A DNA stretch of 64,000 nt from assembly GCF_003046295.1 (NCBI RefSeq), contig NZ_PZZN01000001.1, positions 62,001 through 126,000 on the forward strand. The letters run 5' to 3'. Below are positions 16,548 through 25,139 of this stretch, one piece after another (position 1 is the first letter of the stretch; every line of letters begins with the position of its first letter). The translations under genes and the position numbers were made by a program. Under the pieces are notes generated by a model. That model saw nothing but the letters and a program-made list of their open reading frames with translations, did no database searches and had not been told where the DNA came from. The stretch comes from Sphingomonas aerolata. GTDB taxonomy: Bacteria; Pseudomonadota; Alphaproteobacteria; Sphingomonadales; Sphingomonadaceae.

Positions 16548-17630
16548 ATGACCCGACCATCGATCGCCGCCGGCCTTGTCGGCCTTGCCATCGCCGCCAC
16601 CGGGCTGGACTGTCCGGCCTCGGCCGCGCCCTCCCCGCAGCGCATGCCGCCGCCCCCCGCACCTCAAAAGGCAAACGCGCCCGTCAGGTCCAGCGCGAGC
16701 GCCAACGTGCGTATCAGGGGCCCCGTCTTCGGCGTGAACATTGCCGGGTGCAGCTTCGTCGCCGACGGTACGCTCTGCCCGACGCCGGCGTCGGTCCGCG
16801 CCTATCTCGACAAGGGATTCACGATGGTCCGCCTGCCGTTCAAGGGACCGCAGTTGGCGGACCCCGCGATCCGCAGGAAATTGGTGGCAGCGACGCGCGC
16901 CGCGCTCGACCGCGGTGCCTATGTCGTGCTCGATCGTCACGACTATAGCTGGCCATCGGTATCCGAACAGGTCGCGTTCTGGACGTCGCTGATGGCGAGC
17001 ATGCCGCGATCCGACCGGATCATCATCGACCCGATGAACGAGCCGAGGCATTTCGACGATCCGGTGCTGACCAACGACTGGGATCAATGGGCGCGCGATA
17101 CCAACCAGATCATCGCGGGCCTGCGCGCCGCGGGGATCCGCAATGTCATCGCGCCGGAATATCCCGGGTCCTCCGCCACCTTCCGGCTGCGCAAGCGCGA
17201 GGACGCCGCCAAGCCGTCCGAAAGCGCGCTGGTCGCGCTCGACCGCGCGGGCGGGCTGAAGGATCCGCTAGGCCTGACCATCATCAACGGGCACCGCTAT
17301 TTCGACAAGGGGTCGAGCGGGACCCAGCCGAGCTGCACGGGGACGCCGGGCTATGACAATTTCGCGTCCGAGCTGCGGGCGCGCGGGTTGAAGGGGATCA
17401 TCACCGAATCGGCGTTCGGACGCGCCGGGGCGATACCGCCGAGCTGCGAGGCGGCGGGCGCAGCAGCGATCGCCTATCTCAAGACCAATGCCGATACGGT
17501 GGTCGGCGTGACCTGGTGGGGCGGCGGCGCGGCCTGGAACGAGCGGTATCTGTTCAAGATCGAGCCGAAAAAGGGCAGTTTCGGCCCCAGGCACAAGGAC
17601 GCCTATCTCGACCGCCTGCTCGGCCGCTGA
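16548..17630 (+). CDS. secreted glycoside hydrolase family 5 (endoglucanase-like)
   Basis: This is a 360-residue exported glycosidase. A signal peptide ends near ASA (residue 26-27), then a Pro-rich linker leads to the catalytic barrel from about residue 60 (FGVNIAGCSF). The GH5 acid/base is E165 in IIIDPMNEPRH and the nucleophile is E287 in KGIITESAFG. YVVLDRHDY and INGHRYFD match the conserved His-containing strands. GH5 covers cellulases, mannanases and related enzymes, so the substrate is undecided. It could trim a cell-surface polysaccharide, since a GT4 glycosyltransferase is encoded convergently next door. Confidence 0.9.
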   Translation: MTRPSIAAGLVGLAIAATGLDCPASAAPSPQRMPPPPAPQKANAPVRSSASANVRIRGPVFGVNIAGCSFVADGTLCPTPASVRAYLDKGFTMVRLPFKGPQLADPAIRRKLVAATRAALDRGAYVVLDRHDYSWPSVSEQVAFWTSLMASMPRSDRIIIDPMNEPRHFDDPVLTNDWDQWARDTNQIIAGLRAAGIRNVIAPEYPGSSATFRLRKREDAAKPSESALVALDRAGGLKDPLGLTIINGHRYFDKGSSGTQPSCTGTPGYDNFASELRARGLKGIITESAFGRAGAIPPSCEAAGAAAIAYLKTNADTVVGVTWWGGGAAWNERYLFKIEPKKGSFGPRHKDAYLDRLLGR

Positions 17631-17696
17631 CCGCGCGCGATTGTGGCCGGGCGGGACAGAGGCGGATGCACGACACCAGACGTCGGGACGGCAGCA

Positions 17697-17840
17697 TCAC
17701 CGCTGGTGCGGCCGTCTCCCGAAGGAAAAGCGCGACTGGGAGTATGCGCACTTCTTGCATTGCCGCACCCAAGTCTCGCCACCGGCCTCATCCACTGAAA
17801 CAACGCGCCATTCGCCGAGGCGATGCCAGCAGATGAGCAT
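17697..17840 (-). CDS. 47-residue CxxC protein, translationally coupled to the glycosyltransferase
   Basis: A short ORF starts inside the stop codon of the GT4 gene (TGATG: stop 17842-17840, start 17840-17838) and ends with TGA at 17699-17697. It encodes MLICWHRLGEWRVV, then VDEAGGETWVRQCKKCAYSQ and a basic tail. Features are Trp-rich strands, a CKKC pair and an earlier Cys4/His6, which suggest a mini zinc-ribbon or redox site. The stop/start overlap and a protein-like composition argue that it is real. I recognise no named family; its job may be connected with the glycosyltransferase. Confidence 0.6.
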   Translation of the reverse strand: MLICWHRLGEWRVVSVDEAGGETWVRQCKKCAYSQSRFSFGRRPHQR

Positions 17841-19093
17841 CAGGACACCGCTTCCGCCACGCGCGCCGGCTCCGCCGCCGGAACGATGCCGGCCAGCGTG
17901 AACGCAATCTGCTCGAGTCTGGTATCGAGCTCCCTATTGTCGAATTCGCGCTCGATCTTCGCGCGTGCCGCCACCCGCATGCTCGCCAGATCCACCTCCC
18001 CCGATTCGATTGTCGTTATGATGTCGGCGATCTGTCCGGCATTGCGCTCCTCGACCAGAAAGCCCTCGACGCCGTCGTCGATGAGTTCCGGGATGCCGCT
18101 ATGCCAGGTGGAGACGGTGATGACGCCGAGCGCCATGGCCTCCATCAGCGACACGGGAATCCCTTCCATGTCGCCATTGTCGGCGACGACGGACGGCAGC
18201 AGGAACACGTCGGACCGCTTGAGTTCCGCAAGCACCTCGCGGTGCGGGATCTTGCCGAGGAACGTTACGCGCGCAGGGCAGGCCGCAGCGGCCTCGCGCA
18301 GTTCCTTCTCCAGCGGCCCGTAGCCGATGATCGACAGATGCGAATCGCCCGGCGCGGCGCACATGGCGTTGATCGCGTAGATCAGCCCCTTTTTCTGGAC
18401 GAAGCGCGCCGTCGTCAGCAGCCGCAATGGCCCGGCAGCGCCGCGACGTGGCTGCGGCATCGGAAAGTCGCTGACGTCGACCCCCATCCGGTGAACCGTG
18501 ATCATCGCCGGGTCAGCACCCCAGCTGATCAGCTTCTTCTTCCACAATTCACTGATCGGAAGCAGCGCCTCGGTCTGAGTGAAGAGGCGGCGGTAATGCG
18601 GCAGGAATTTTTTGACGAGACCATGCTCAGTCACGTCAAGACCATGAAAGACTGTGGCGATCGGGCCCGAGATCAGACCGGCGTCGCGCAGATACATGGC
18701 CCGCACGCCCGCGGGGCCGAAATGCGCGATGATGGCATCAAAATGACCAAGTCCCTGTTCACCGACACTGAGAATATCGACGATCGGCGCGACGATTCCA
18801 TCGCGCAAGCCAGTAAGTCCTGCGCGAATTCGCCGTCGGCTCTTGCCGGATTGCGCGCCAAGCAGAAGTCGAACCGACTTTTTCAGCAATTGCGCGATCG
18901 GCGATGAGCCTCCTGTATTCGCGCGAACGGAGACGATGCGCGCGGCACCGGATAGTGGATCATCGACAGAAAGATCATGCTGGCCGGTAATGATCGTAAC
19001 CTGATGCCCGAGGTCGATCATACCCCTGATCTGACGAACGACGAACGTTTCCGAAAGAACGGGATAGTTCGAAAGAAAGAAAGCAATCTTCAT
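17840..19093 (-). CDS. GT4 family glycosyltransferase (exopolysaccharide type)
   Basis: This is a 417-residue GT-B enzyme. The start at 19093 is chosen because it begins with the first Rossmann strand (MKIAFFLSNYPVLSETFVVRQI), very like WcaL/AmsK-type colanic-acid glycosyltransferases. The C-terminal nucleotide-sugar domain shows RFVQKKGL, IIGYGPLEKELREAA and the EX7E motif EGIPVSLMEAMALG. It probably adds a hexose during surface-polysaccharide or glycolipid assembly in the cytoplasm. The 268-bp region upstream is AT-richer than average and presumably holds its promoter. The tiny CxxC gene overlaps its stop. Confidence 0.9.
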   Translation of the reverse strand: MKIAFFLSNYPVLSETFVVRQIRGMIDLGHQVTIITGQHDLSVDDPLSGAARIVSVRANTGGSSPIAQLLKKSVRLLLGAQSGKSRRRIRAGLTGLRDGIVAPIVDILSVGEQGLGHFDAIIAHFGPAGVRAMYLRDAGLISGPIATVFHGLDVTEHGLVKKFLPHYRRLFTQTEALLPISELWKKKLISWGADPAMITVHRMGVDVSDFPMPQPRRGAAGPLRLLTTARFVQKKGLIYAINAMCAAPGDSHLSIIGYGPLEKELREAAAACPARVTFLGKIPHREVLAELKRSDVFLLPSVVADNGDMEGIPVSLMEAMALGVITVSTWHSGIPELIDDGVEGFLVEERNAGQIADIITTIESGEVDLASMRVAARAKIEREFDNRELDTRLEQIAFTLAGIVPAAEPARVAEAVS

Positions 19094-19361
19094 GACGTGC
19101 CGCCCGGTATATTGAACGAATGATGAAACCGGACTGGCGACGCCACTGGGCAATGCAGCATTGCTTACGAGCGCCGTCGATGCGGTTCACGCCGAGCCAG
19201 CACACAGGCGAGTTCAAGCAATTCAACGCCTAGGCGGATACAGAAGAATTTCTCCACGAAAAATTGCGGGTCTATCCGCGATCCCTGTACTTTATCGGGA
19301 CTTGTTGCCGTCGGGCCACGCTTCCGGCGTTGCTTTGGCGATACCGGGGCGCACGTCCGGT

Positions 19362-19682
19362 CTACGCGCGCTGGATCAGGTGCAGGACGACACGCCAGAA
19401 CGGATAGGACGCGCATTGCGGCCAGGTGTGCGGGCACAGCCCTTCGACGTGCCAGCGCACGGCGAGGATCGCCAGCGTCGTCGCGATCGCGGTGGCGAGC
19501 GCGGTCAGCCAGCGTGCCTTCAGACCGATCCGCGGTTTGACGCCCCATTCGAGCAACGCCGCCAGCAGCCAGAATGCCGCGATCTGCCAGCGGGAATAGG
19601 TATCGAGCAGCATGAACCGCGAAAGGACGGCCAGGGCCACCAGCCCGGCCGCCAGCAGGATATTCAGAAGGAACGTACGCAT
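19362..19682 (-). CDS. small membrane protein, function unknown
   Basis: This is a 106-residue protein with three hydrophobic segments: about 3-24 (FLLNILLAAGLVALAVLSRF), 32-48 (WQIAAFWLLAALLEWGV) and 58-78 (WLTALATAIATTLAILAV). A Cys/Trp-containing loop near the end (LCPHTWPQC) has two cysteines that could form a disulfide on the periplasmic side. The hydrophobic pattern is coherent, whereas the opposite strand gives only Arg-rich nonsense, which is why I accept it. I recognise no family. Confidence 0.55.
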   Translation of the reverse strand: MRTFLLNILLAAGLVALAVLSRFMLLDTYSRWQIAAFWLLAALLEWGVKPRIGLKARWLTALATAIATTLAILAVRWHVEGLCPHTWPQCASYPFWRVVLHLIQRA

Positions 19683-19885
19683 CGCGGTCTCGATCTGGAG
19701 GGGGCCTTGGCCGGGACGGGCATGGAAGACACCGCACCGCCTCCCTGACCGTCGCCCGTGACTACTGCTCTGAGCACATGAATGCGCTGCCCACAGCAGC
19801 GGATCATCGGACGATAGCTATAGAGAAGTGCGCGGCCCCGACGCGGGGGCCAGGGGTCTCTGTGACCCACATGGCGCAAGGTAAA

Positions 19886-19975
<90 letters not shown>

Positions 19976-20120
19976 GCAAGGTCATCCGAAGTGCTGCGAG
20001 CAGCGCCTCCGATCGGTCGAGGGCGGGCCTCTAAATCAGACCTCGCCGCAGTGCAAGAGGGTTTTTGCAATCACGAGCGGTCCGGCTTGTGCGTCGCGAA
20101 ACAGCGCTTAAATTGTCGCC

Positions 20121-20555
20121 ATGCCCCGCCACGACATCCCCATCGACCCCGCCACCCCCGACATCGCCGCGTCCGATGCCCTCTCGTCCGAGCCGGGACC
20201 GGCGTCGTCGGTCGAGGTCGTTGCCCCGCCGATCGTCCACGCCAATTTCTCGATCGGCGACATCGTCCGGCACCGCCTGTTCGATTTCCGCGGGGTCGTG
20301 TTCGACGTGGATCCGGTCTTTGCCAATACTGATGAATGGTATGAGGCGATTCCCGAACAGATGCGGCCGAAGAAGGACCAGCCCTTCTACCATCTGCTCG
20401 CCGAGAATCGCGAGTCGAGCTACGTCGCCTATGTCAGTCAGCAGAATCTCGTGTCCGACGCGGGCGACGAGCCGGTCGATCATCCGGGGATTGCCGGATT
20501 GTTCACAGACTTTGCCGATGGTCGCTACACGCTGCGCGCCGTCCACCGGCACTGA
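20121..20555 (+). CDS. hspQ: heat shock protein HspQ
   Basis: The 144-residue protein has the HspQ/YccV hemimethylated-DNA-binding-like domain from about residue 40: FSIGDIVRHRLFDFRGVVFDVDP, then EWYEAIPEQMRPKKDQPFYHLL and YVAYVSQQNLV. In enterobacteria HspQ is a small heat-shock protein that acts as a specificity enhancer for Lon-type proteolysis. The first about 38 residues are an extra Pro/Ala/Asp-rich extension absent from the 105-residue enterobacterial protein. It is a stand-alone gene between tRNA-Ser and rplU. Confidence 0.93.
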   Translation: MPRHDIPIDPATPDIAASDALSSEPGPASSVEVVAPPIVHANFSIGDIVRHRLFDFRGVVFDVDPVFANTDEWYEAIPEQMRPKKDQPFYHLLAENRESSYVAYVSQQNLVSDAGDEPVDHPGIAGLFTDFADGRYTLRAVHRH

Positions 20556-20636
20556 TCGCCGGGTCGGGCACAGCGTCCTGACGCGGTTCCTGCCAGGGCC
20601 CGCGATGTTTTAGCCCCCCGCAATAGCCCTTCTTGG

Positions 20637-20665
20637 TTGACATCGTCACGCCCCTCGCTTAGCTC
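20637..20665 (+). promoter_or_regulatory. candidate sigma-70 promoter of rplU-rpmA
   Basis: TTGACA (20637-20642) is followed after 17 bp by TAGCTC (20660-20665). The -35 is perfect and the -10 is weak, which is common in sphingomonads. It lies about 65-90 bp upstream of the rplU start, leaving room for a leader that may carry ribosomal-protein control. Confidence 0.5.
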
Positions 20666-20728
20666 CCCGGCTTCTCCCGGCGGACCCTGCGTTCGTGGGG
20701 CACATGTATTTGGAAAGTGACAAGGGCC

Positions 20729-21073
20729 ATGTTCGCAGTCGTGCGCACGGGCGGCAAGCAGTATCGCGTCGCCGCCGGAGATAAGATCGTCGTCGAAAAG
20801 ATCGAGGGCGATGCAGGTGCGTCGGTGACGCTGGGTGATGTGCTGTTGGCGGGCGAAGGCTCGGAACTGCGCTCGGTCGAGGGTTTCACCGTCGCTGCAG
20901 AGATCATCGCTCAGGCGAAGGCGGACAAGGTCATCGTCTTCAAGAAGCGTCGTCGTCACAACTATCGTCGCAAGAACGGCCATCGCCAGCAGCACACGAT
21001 CCTGAAGATCGTGTCCGTCGGCGGCCAGACCGCCAAGCAGACCGAGGCTGACGCCCCGGCCGCTCAGGCATAA
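20729..21073 (+). CDS. rplU: 50S ribosomal protein L21
   Basis: L21 (114 aa) binds 23S rRNA domain II in the large subunit. The start at 20729 ([20 protein letters not shown]) matches the family N-terminus and is preceded by AAGG; a GTG four codons earlier is less likely. The core [20 protein letters not shown] is the conserved RNA-binding basic segment. A short Ala/Thr-rich tail follows. It is followed 13 bp later by rpmA, the invariable L21-L27 pair. Confidence 0.97.
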   Translation: MFAVVRTGGKQYRVAAGDKIVVEKIEGDAGASVTLGDVLLAGEGSELRSVEGFTVAAEIIAQAKADKVIVFKKRRRHNYRRKNGHRQQHTILKIVSVGGQTAKQTEADAPAAQA

Positions 21074-21086
21074 GGAGTAGCTTCAG

Positions 21087-21377
21087 ATGGCACATAAGAA
21101 AGCAGGCGGCTCTTCGCGCAACGGTCGCGATTCAGCCGGTCGTCGTCTCGGCGTGAAGAAGTTCGGTGGCCAGGCATGCGTTGCCGGCAACATCCTCGTG
21201 CGCCAGCGCGGGACGAAGTTCTATCCGGGCACCAATGTCGGCATCGGCACGGACCACACGCTGTTCGCGCTGGTCGATGGCCGCGTCGTGTTCAGCCAGG
21301 GCAAACTTGGTCGCAAGTTCTGCTCGGTCGAGCTGGCAGCAAATGATGCCGCCGACATGGCAGTTGCAGCCGAATAA
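21087..21377 (+). CDS. rpmA: 50S ribosomal protein L27
   Basis: L27 (96 aa) has its N-terminal tail in the peptidyl-transferase centre. The conserved [20 protein letters not shown] begins the protein without the cleavable extension of Firmicutes. [20 protein letters not shown] is the family core. GAG-type ribosome binding (AAGGAG) precedes the start. A strong hairpin at 21441-21470 ends the rplU-rpmA transcript. Confidence 0.97.
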   Translation: MAHKKAGGSSRNGRDSAGRRLGVKKFGGQACVAGNILVRQRGTKFYPGTNVGIGTDHTLFALVDGRVVFSQGKLGRKFCSVELAANDAADMAVAAE

Positions 21378-21440
21378 CATCGGGTAACCATCCGGGTTGC
21401 CCACCAGGGTGACCCGGGTCGCGAAAGCGAACCTGAACAA

Positions 21441-21470
21441 GGGAGACGGGTCACCCCGGCTCCCTTTTTT
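21441..21470 (+). terminator. rho-independent terminator of rplU-rpmA
   Basis: GGGAGACGGG (21441-21450) pairs with CCCGGCTCCC with a single mismatch across a short TCAC loop and runs into TTTTTT (21465-21470). This is the clearest intrinsic terminator in the window. Confidence 0.88.
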
Positions 21471-21552
21471 ATTGCTCCCTCCCCTTGGCTGTCGCCGTCC
21501 CGTCATCCTGACGTGGCATGCGCGCAGCCGACGACGCGAGAGGAAGAGAGCA

Positions 21553-22104
21553 ATGTTCGCGCGCACGAAGAGACTGACCTTGCGGCCCGGCTGGCCCGAG
21601 GATGCGCCCGCGCTGACGCAGGCGATCGGGCATGAGGCCGTGATCGCCAAGCTGACGCGGGCACCCTGGCCCTATTCACTCGGTGACGCGGCGGCCTTTC
21701 TGGCGCAGCCGCGCGGCGAGCATCAGCCGCGCTTCCTGATCGATGCGCTCGACCCCGGCGCGCCGCGACTGGTTGGCGGCATCGATATCCATACATCGCC
21801 GGACGGGTATGGCCATGAGCTCGGCTATTGGGTGACGCCCGATGCATGGGGACGCGGCTATGCGACCGAGGCAGGCGAGGCGGTGATCGCGATCGCGCGC
21901 CATGCGCTCGGGCTCCGGCGGCTCGAGGCATTCCATTTCGTCGACAATCCCGCATCCGGCCGCGTCCTGGCCAAGCTCGGCTTCCGGCCGACCGGGCGGG
22001 TCGAGCCTCGGGCGTCGCGCGGGCGTGGCGGCGAGGCTCAGGCCGTGCTGTTCGAGCTGGTGCTCGATGAGGACCGATGTGCGCCGATGCCGATGGCGGC
22101 GTGA
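21553..22104 (+). CDS. GNAT family N-acetyltransferase (RimJ/RimL type)
   Basis: This 183-residue acetyltransferase starts at 21553, after the ribosome-binding sequence AGGAAGAGAG; the longer reading would run through the rpmA terminator. The N-terminus has KRLTLRPGWPEDAPAL. The acetyl-CoA loop is GYWVTPDAWGRGYATEAGEA (about 96-115), and the C-terminal strand is FVDNPASGRVLAKLGFRPTG, the typical 'N-x-x-S-x-x-V-x-x-K-x-G-F' signature. The acceptor substrate is unknown. The gene lies downstream of rpmA, but the intervening terminator argues for its own promoter. Confidence 0.88.
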   Translation: MFARTKRLTLRPGWPEDAPALTQAIGHEAVIAKLTRAPWPYSLGDAAAFLAQPRGEHQPRFLIDALDPGAPRLVGGIDIHTSPDGYGHELGYWVTPDAWGRGYATEAGEAVIAIARHALGLRRLEAFHFVDNPASGRVLAKLGFRPTGRVEPRASRGRGGEAQAVLFELVLDEDRCAPMPMAA

Positions 22105-22131
22105 TTCGCGCATCCCGGCCTTGAAATTGCA

Positions 22132-22235
22132 CCACCCCGGCGAAGGCCGGGGCCCAGTTGGGGAACGTCGCTGACTACGGTCATCGTGTCGCTACTACGA
22201 CCTTTCCAACTGGGCCCCGGCCTCCGCCGGGGTGG
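22132..22235. repeat. palindromic intergenic repeat (CCACCCCGG family)
   Basis: The 30-base arms are CCACCCCGGCGAAGGCCGGG followed by GCCCAGTTGG at 22132-22161, and the near-perfect inverse at 22206-22235. The central 44 bp are unrelated. It lies between two convergent genes (GNAT and the metal-dependent hydrolase), where it could act as a bidirectional terminator or mRNA 3' stabiliser. The 'GCGAAGGC.GGGG' core resembles the element at 24989-25088. Confidence 0.85.
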
Positions 22236-22306
22236 AATGCTGGGCGACGTATTCGCCGCACATACTTCGCGGGAGGACCAGGGATAGGAAAGGCCGCAAC
22301 CGTAAC

Positions 22307-23176
22307 TCAGGCTGTGGCCACCGCCCGCTTCTCGACCGGCAGCACCGCCGCCTCATAATCACTCTCGGCCAGCGCGATCAGCGCGCGGTCGTCGTGTTTC
22401 CAGGGATGGAAACCGGGCAGGAAATAGGCCGCCCAGACACCCGCGATCTTGCGCGCCATCCCCGGATTGCCGAACGCATACCATGCCATCCGCGCCCAGA
22501 TCCGCGGGCCCGTGAGCCCGTCCTGCCGCAGCAATTCGGTCATGCCGCGCGCCCGCCCCGTGAAGAAGCGCCAGGTGGTGATCAGCATCACCAGCGACTT
22601 GACCCGCCAGCGCGTGAACCGCGGCCAGTCGCGCGTCGCGTGCAGCCAGGTGTCATAGGCGACGCCCTTGTGCTCGATCTCCTCGGCGGCGTGCCATTGC
22701 CACAGCGCCGCCGCCTGCTGGTCGCCGCCGGCGAGGTGCCGGGGGTTCGCGATCAGTTCATGCGCGAGCATCGCGGTGAAATGCTCGAGCGCGGTCGTCG
22801 CGGCGAGGCTCGCGATCGGCGGGCGCCCCTTGGTCAGCGCGAGCGCGGCGTCGACATCAGCGATCAGCGGCGCGACGTCATACCCCTGGTCGGTGACGTG
22901 CCGGTTGAACGCGACATGCTCGCGGGTGTGGATTACCTCCTGCTTGATGAACGCGTTGATCTCGGCGGTCAGCTTGGGCGGCGTACCGTCGCGAAACCGG
23001 CGAACGCTGTCGACGAAATAGCCCTCGCCCTTGGGGAAGGTGACCGACAAGGCGTTGTAAAAGGCCGTCGCGATCGGATCGTCGTTCAGCCACCACCGGC
23101 GAATCGGCGCGCCCCGGCCAAAACGACGATCGCGCGGCGTGATCGTCAGATCGACGGGTGTGGTTGCTTTCGCCAC
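22307..23176 (-). CDS. predicted metal-dependent hydrolase (PF10118-like)
   Basis: The 289-residue protein matches the 'predicted metal-dependent hydrolase' family. It is helical with ferritin-like metal ligands spread over the helices: IKQEVIHTREHVAFNRH, ALEHFTAMLAHEL, then WHAAEEIEHKGVAYD. The Glu/His pairs (E..H, E..H, EE..H) suggest a di-iron centre. GTG at 23176 is chosen because TGGAGG stands 5 bases before it; longer starts would cover the operator. It is divergent from a TetR regulator, and an inverted repeat lies between them at 23208-23225, so it is probably repressed by that TetR protein. Its substrate is unknown. Confidence 0.83.
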   Translation of the reverse strand: MAKATTPVDLTITPRDRRFGRGAPIRRWWLNDDPIATAFYNALSVTFPKGEGYFVDSVRRFRDGTPPKLTAEINAFIKQEVIHTREHVAFNRHVTDQGYDVAPLIADVDAALALTKGRPPIASLAATTALEHFTAMLAHELIANPRHLAGGDQQAAALWQWHAAEEIEHKGVAYDTWLHATRDWPRFTRWRVKSLVMLITTWRFFTGRARGMTELLRQDGLTGPRIWARMAWYAFGNPGMARKIAGVWAAYFLPGFHPWKHDDRALIALAESDYEAAVLPVEKRAVATA

Positions 23177-23207
23177 GGAAACCTCCAAACAGAGACAGAT
23201 CGTCATT

Positions 23208-23225
23208 ACTGACACAGTTGTAAGT
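23208..23225. promoter_or_regulatory. candidate TetR operator between divergent genes
   Basis: ACTGACA (23208-23214) and TGTAAGT (23219-23225) form an inverted repeat with one mismatch around CAGT. It sits in the 63-bp gap between the hydrolase and the tetR gene, where both promoters must be. Such spacing is typical of TetR-family operators; binding is inferred. Confidence 0.5.
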
Positions 23226-23239
23226 AGGTTTTTCATTCC

Positions 23240-23839
23240 GTGACGTCAACACCCCGCAAGCGCCTCTCCCCGACCGAATCGCGTGATGCCGCCGTCGAGG
23301 CCGCGCGCGCGCTCCTGGTCGAAAGCGGTCCCGGCGCGGTCACGTTGAAGGCGGTTGCGGGCCGGATCGGGCGGACGCACGCCAATCTGCTCCACCATTT
23401 TGGCTCGGCCGAGGCGCTGCAGACCGCACTGATCACGCGGATGGCGGCGGACATCGTCGGCACGATCGGCGCCGCGGTGCTGCGTGTCCGCGCGGGCGAG
23501 CTGGATCCGCGCGAAGTGGTCGAGATGACGTTCGACGCATTCGGCAAGGGCGGCGCGGGCGCGCTGGCGAGCTGGATGATCCTGTCGGGCAACACCGACG
23601 CGCTCGACCCGATTCTCACCGCGATCCACGATCTGGTCGACGAACTTGCCGAGGGCGACATGCCCGGCGACCAGCCGATCCAGGACCAGACGCTGACGCT
23701 GGTCCTGATGGCGCTGGGCGACGCGTTGATGGGCGCGCCGATGGCCCGCGCGCTCGGCCTGCCCGCGACCAGGGCGCGCGAACTCGCGCTCGACGCGCTG
23801 CTCGCGAGCAAGGACGCCGCCGCCTGCCCGTCGGCCTGA
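23240..23839 (+). CDS. TetR family transcriptional regulator
   Basis: This is a 199-residue regulator starting at GTG 23240. The N-terminal helix-turn-helix is VTLKAVAGRIGRTHANLLHHFGS (about 35-57), with the usual 'LLHHFGSAEAL' recognition-helix end. The C-terminal ligand domain is helical and Ala/Leu-rich, with a late MALGDALMGAPMARAL segment. It presumably controls the divergent metal-dependent hydrolase and itself through the 23208-23225 site. The ligand is unknown. Confidence 0.9.
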   Translation: MTSTPRKRLSPTESRDAAVEAARALLVESGPGAVTLKAVAGRIGRTHANLLHHFGSAEALQTALITRMAADIVGTIGAAVLRVRAGELDPREVVEMTFDAFGKGGAGALASWMILSGNTDALDPILTAIHDLVDELAEGDMPGDQPIQDQTLTLVLMALGDALMGAPMARALGLPATRARELALDALLASKDAAACPSA

Positions 23840-23905
23840 GCAACGCCGACCAGGGCCCGAGTCGCAGAGGCTGGCGATTTTCGCCAATTTCGCTATGGGG
23901 CGGCG

Positions 23906-24952
23906 ATGCATTTTCTAGACCAAGCCAAGATCTACGTACGTTCGGGTGAGGGCGGCCCCGGTGCCGTCAGCTTCCGCCGCGAGAAATTCATCGAATATGG
24001 CGGCCCCGATGGCGGCAATGGCGGCAAGGGCGGCGACATCGTGTTCGAATGCATCGCCGGCCTGAACACGCTGATCGACTTTCGCTACACACAGCATTTC
24101 CGTGCCCCGCGCGGCTCGGGCGGCTCGGGCTCGAACCGCACCGGCGCGGGCGGCGAGGACCTCGTGATCCGCGTCCCGCTCGGCACGCAGGTGCTGTCGG
24201 AGGACAAGGAAGAGGTGCTGATCGACTTCACGCAAGTCGGCCAGCGCGAAGTGCTGTTCCGCGGCGGCGATGGCGGCCGTGGCAACGCCAGCTACAAGAC
24301 ATCGACCAACCGCGCCCCGCGCCAGCACGGCACCGGCTGGCCGTTCGGCGAGGCCTGGGTCTGGCTGCGACTGAAGCTGCTCGCCGATGCGGGTCTCGTC
24401 GGTCTGCCGAATGCGGGCAAGTCGACCTTCATCAACCAGGTCACGAACGCGCAGGCCAAGGTCGGCGAATATGCCTTCACCACCACCCGGCCGCAGCTGG
24501 GCGTGGTCCGCCACAAGCAGCGCGAATTCGTCGTCGCGGACATTCCCGGGCTGATCCAGGGTGCGGCCGAGGGCGCAGGCATCGGCGACCGCTTCCTCGG
24601 GCATATCGAACGGTGCCGCGTGTTGCTGCATCTGGTCGATGCGAACGATGCGGATGTCGGCGAGTCCTACCGGATCGTCCGCGACGAGCTGGCCAATTAC
24701 GGCGAGGGCCTGACAGACAAGAAGGTGATCGTCGCGCTGAACAAGACCGACATGCTTGATGCCGAGCTGATCGCGGCGCTGTCGGCCGAACTGGCCGAGG
24801 CCAGCGGTGCCGAGGTGATGGCGATGTCCGGCGCGAGTGGTGCCGGCGTAGAGGCAGTGCTCGACAAGCTGATCGGCGAGATCGGGCCGGCACCTGGCGC
24901 GCCGAAGGAGCTGGCGGAGGGCGAAGAGCCGGTTGCATGGTCGCCGCTGTAG
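23906..24952 (+). CDS. obg: GTPase Obg
   Basis: This 348-residue GTPase functions in late 50S assembly and the stress response. The glycine-rich Obg fold is at the N-terminus ([35 protein letters not shown]). The G domain has P-loop GLPNAGKST, switch region [19 protein letters not shown] and NKTD. The variable C-terminal OCT domain is essentially absent, as in many alphaproteobacterial Obg proteins. It follows the rplU-rpmA block in the usual bacterial neighbourhood and precedes proB. Confidence 0.96.
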   Translation: MHFLDQAKIYVRSGEGGPGAVSFRREKFIEYGGPDGGNGGKGGDIVFECIAGLNTLIDFRYTQHFRAPRGSGGSGSNRTGAGGEDLVIRVPLGTQVLSEDKEEVLIDFTQVGQREVLFRGGDGGRGNASYKTSTNRAPRQHGTGWPFGEAWVWLRLKLLADAGLVGLPNAGKSTFINQVTNAQAKVGEYAFTTTRPQLGVVRHKQREFVVADIPGLIQGAAEGAGIGDRFLGHIERCRVLLHLVDANDADVGESYRIVRDELANYGEGLTDKKVIVALNKTDMLDAELIAALSAELAEASGAEVMAMSGASGAGVEAVLDKLIGEIGPAPGAPKELAEGEEPVAWSPL

Positions 24953-24988
24953 TGTTCAAAACCGCTCCGTAGCCCGATCATGTACGCC

Positions 24989-25088
24989 ATCGTCATCCCC
25001 GCGCAGGCGGGGATCCATAGCCTCAGGGGTATGCGATTCGGTGGTGAGGCCAGCCAATATGGGTTCCCGCCTCCGCGGGAATGACGAT
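24989..25088. repeat. palindromic intergenic repeat (CATCCCCGC family)
   Basis: The left arm is ATCGTCATCCCCGCGCAGGC followed by GGGGATCCATA at 24989-25019. The right arm is the imperfect inverse, TATGGGTTCCCGCCTCCGCG followed by GGAATGACGAT, to 25088. It is a well-known type of GC-rich proteobacterial repeat. It occupies most of the gap between obg and proB. Confidence 0.85.
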
Positions 25089-25139
25089 AGGGTGTTGCAG
25101 GCTATGACGACCTACGGGGAGGACCTACGGGGTCGACCA

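Noticed and set aside
17554..17772. Minus-strand reading containing VRILPVAL, a string often produced by antisense tRNA 3' ends
   Set aside because: No tRNA cloverleaf can be folded here. The segment is better explained as another frame of the 47-residue CxxC ORF.
19161..19748. 195-codon plus-strand frame opposite the 106-residue membrane protein
   Set aside because: Arg/Asp-rich without features, whereas the opposite strand has a coherent hydrophobic pattern.
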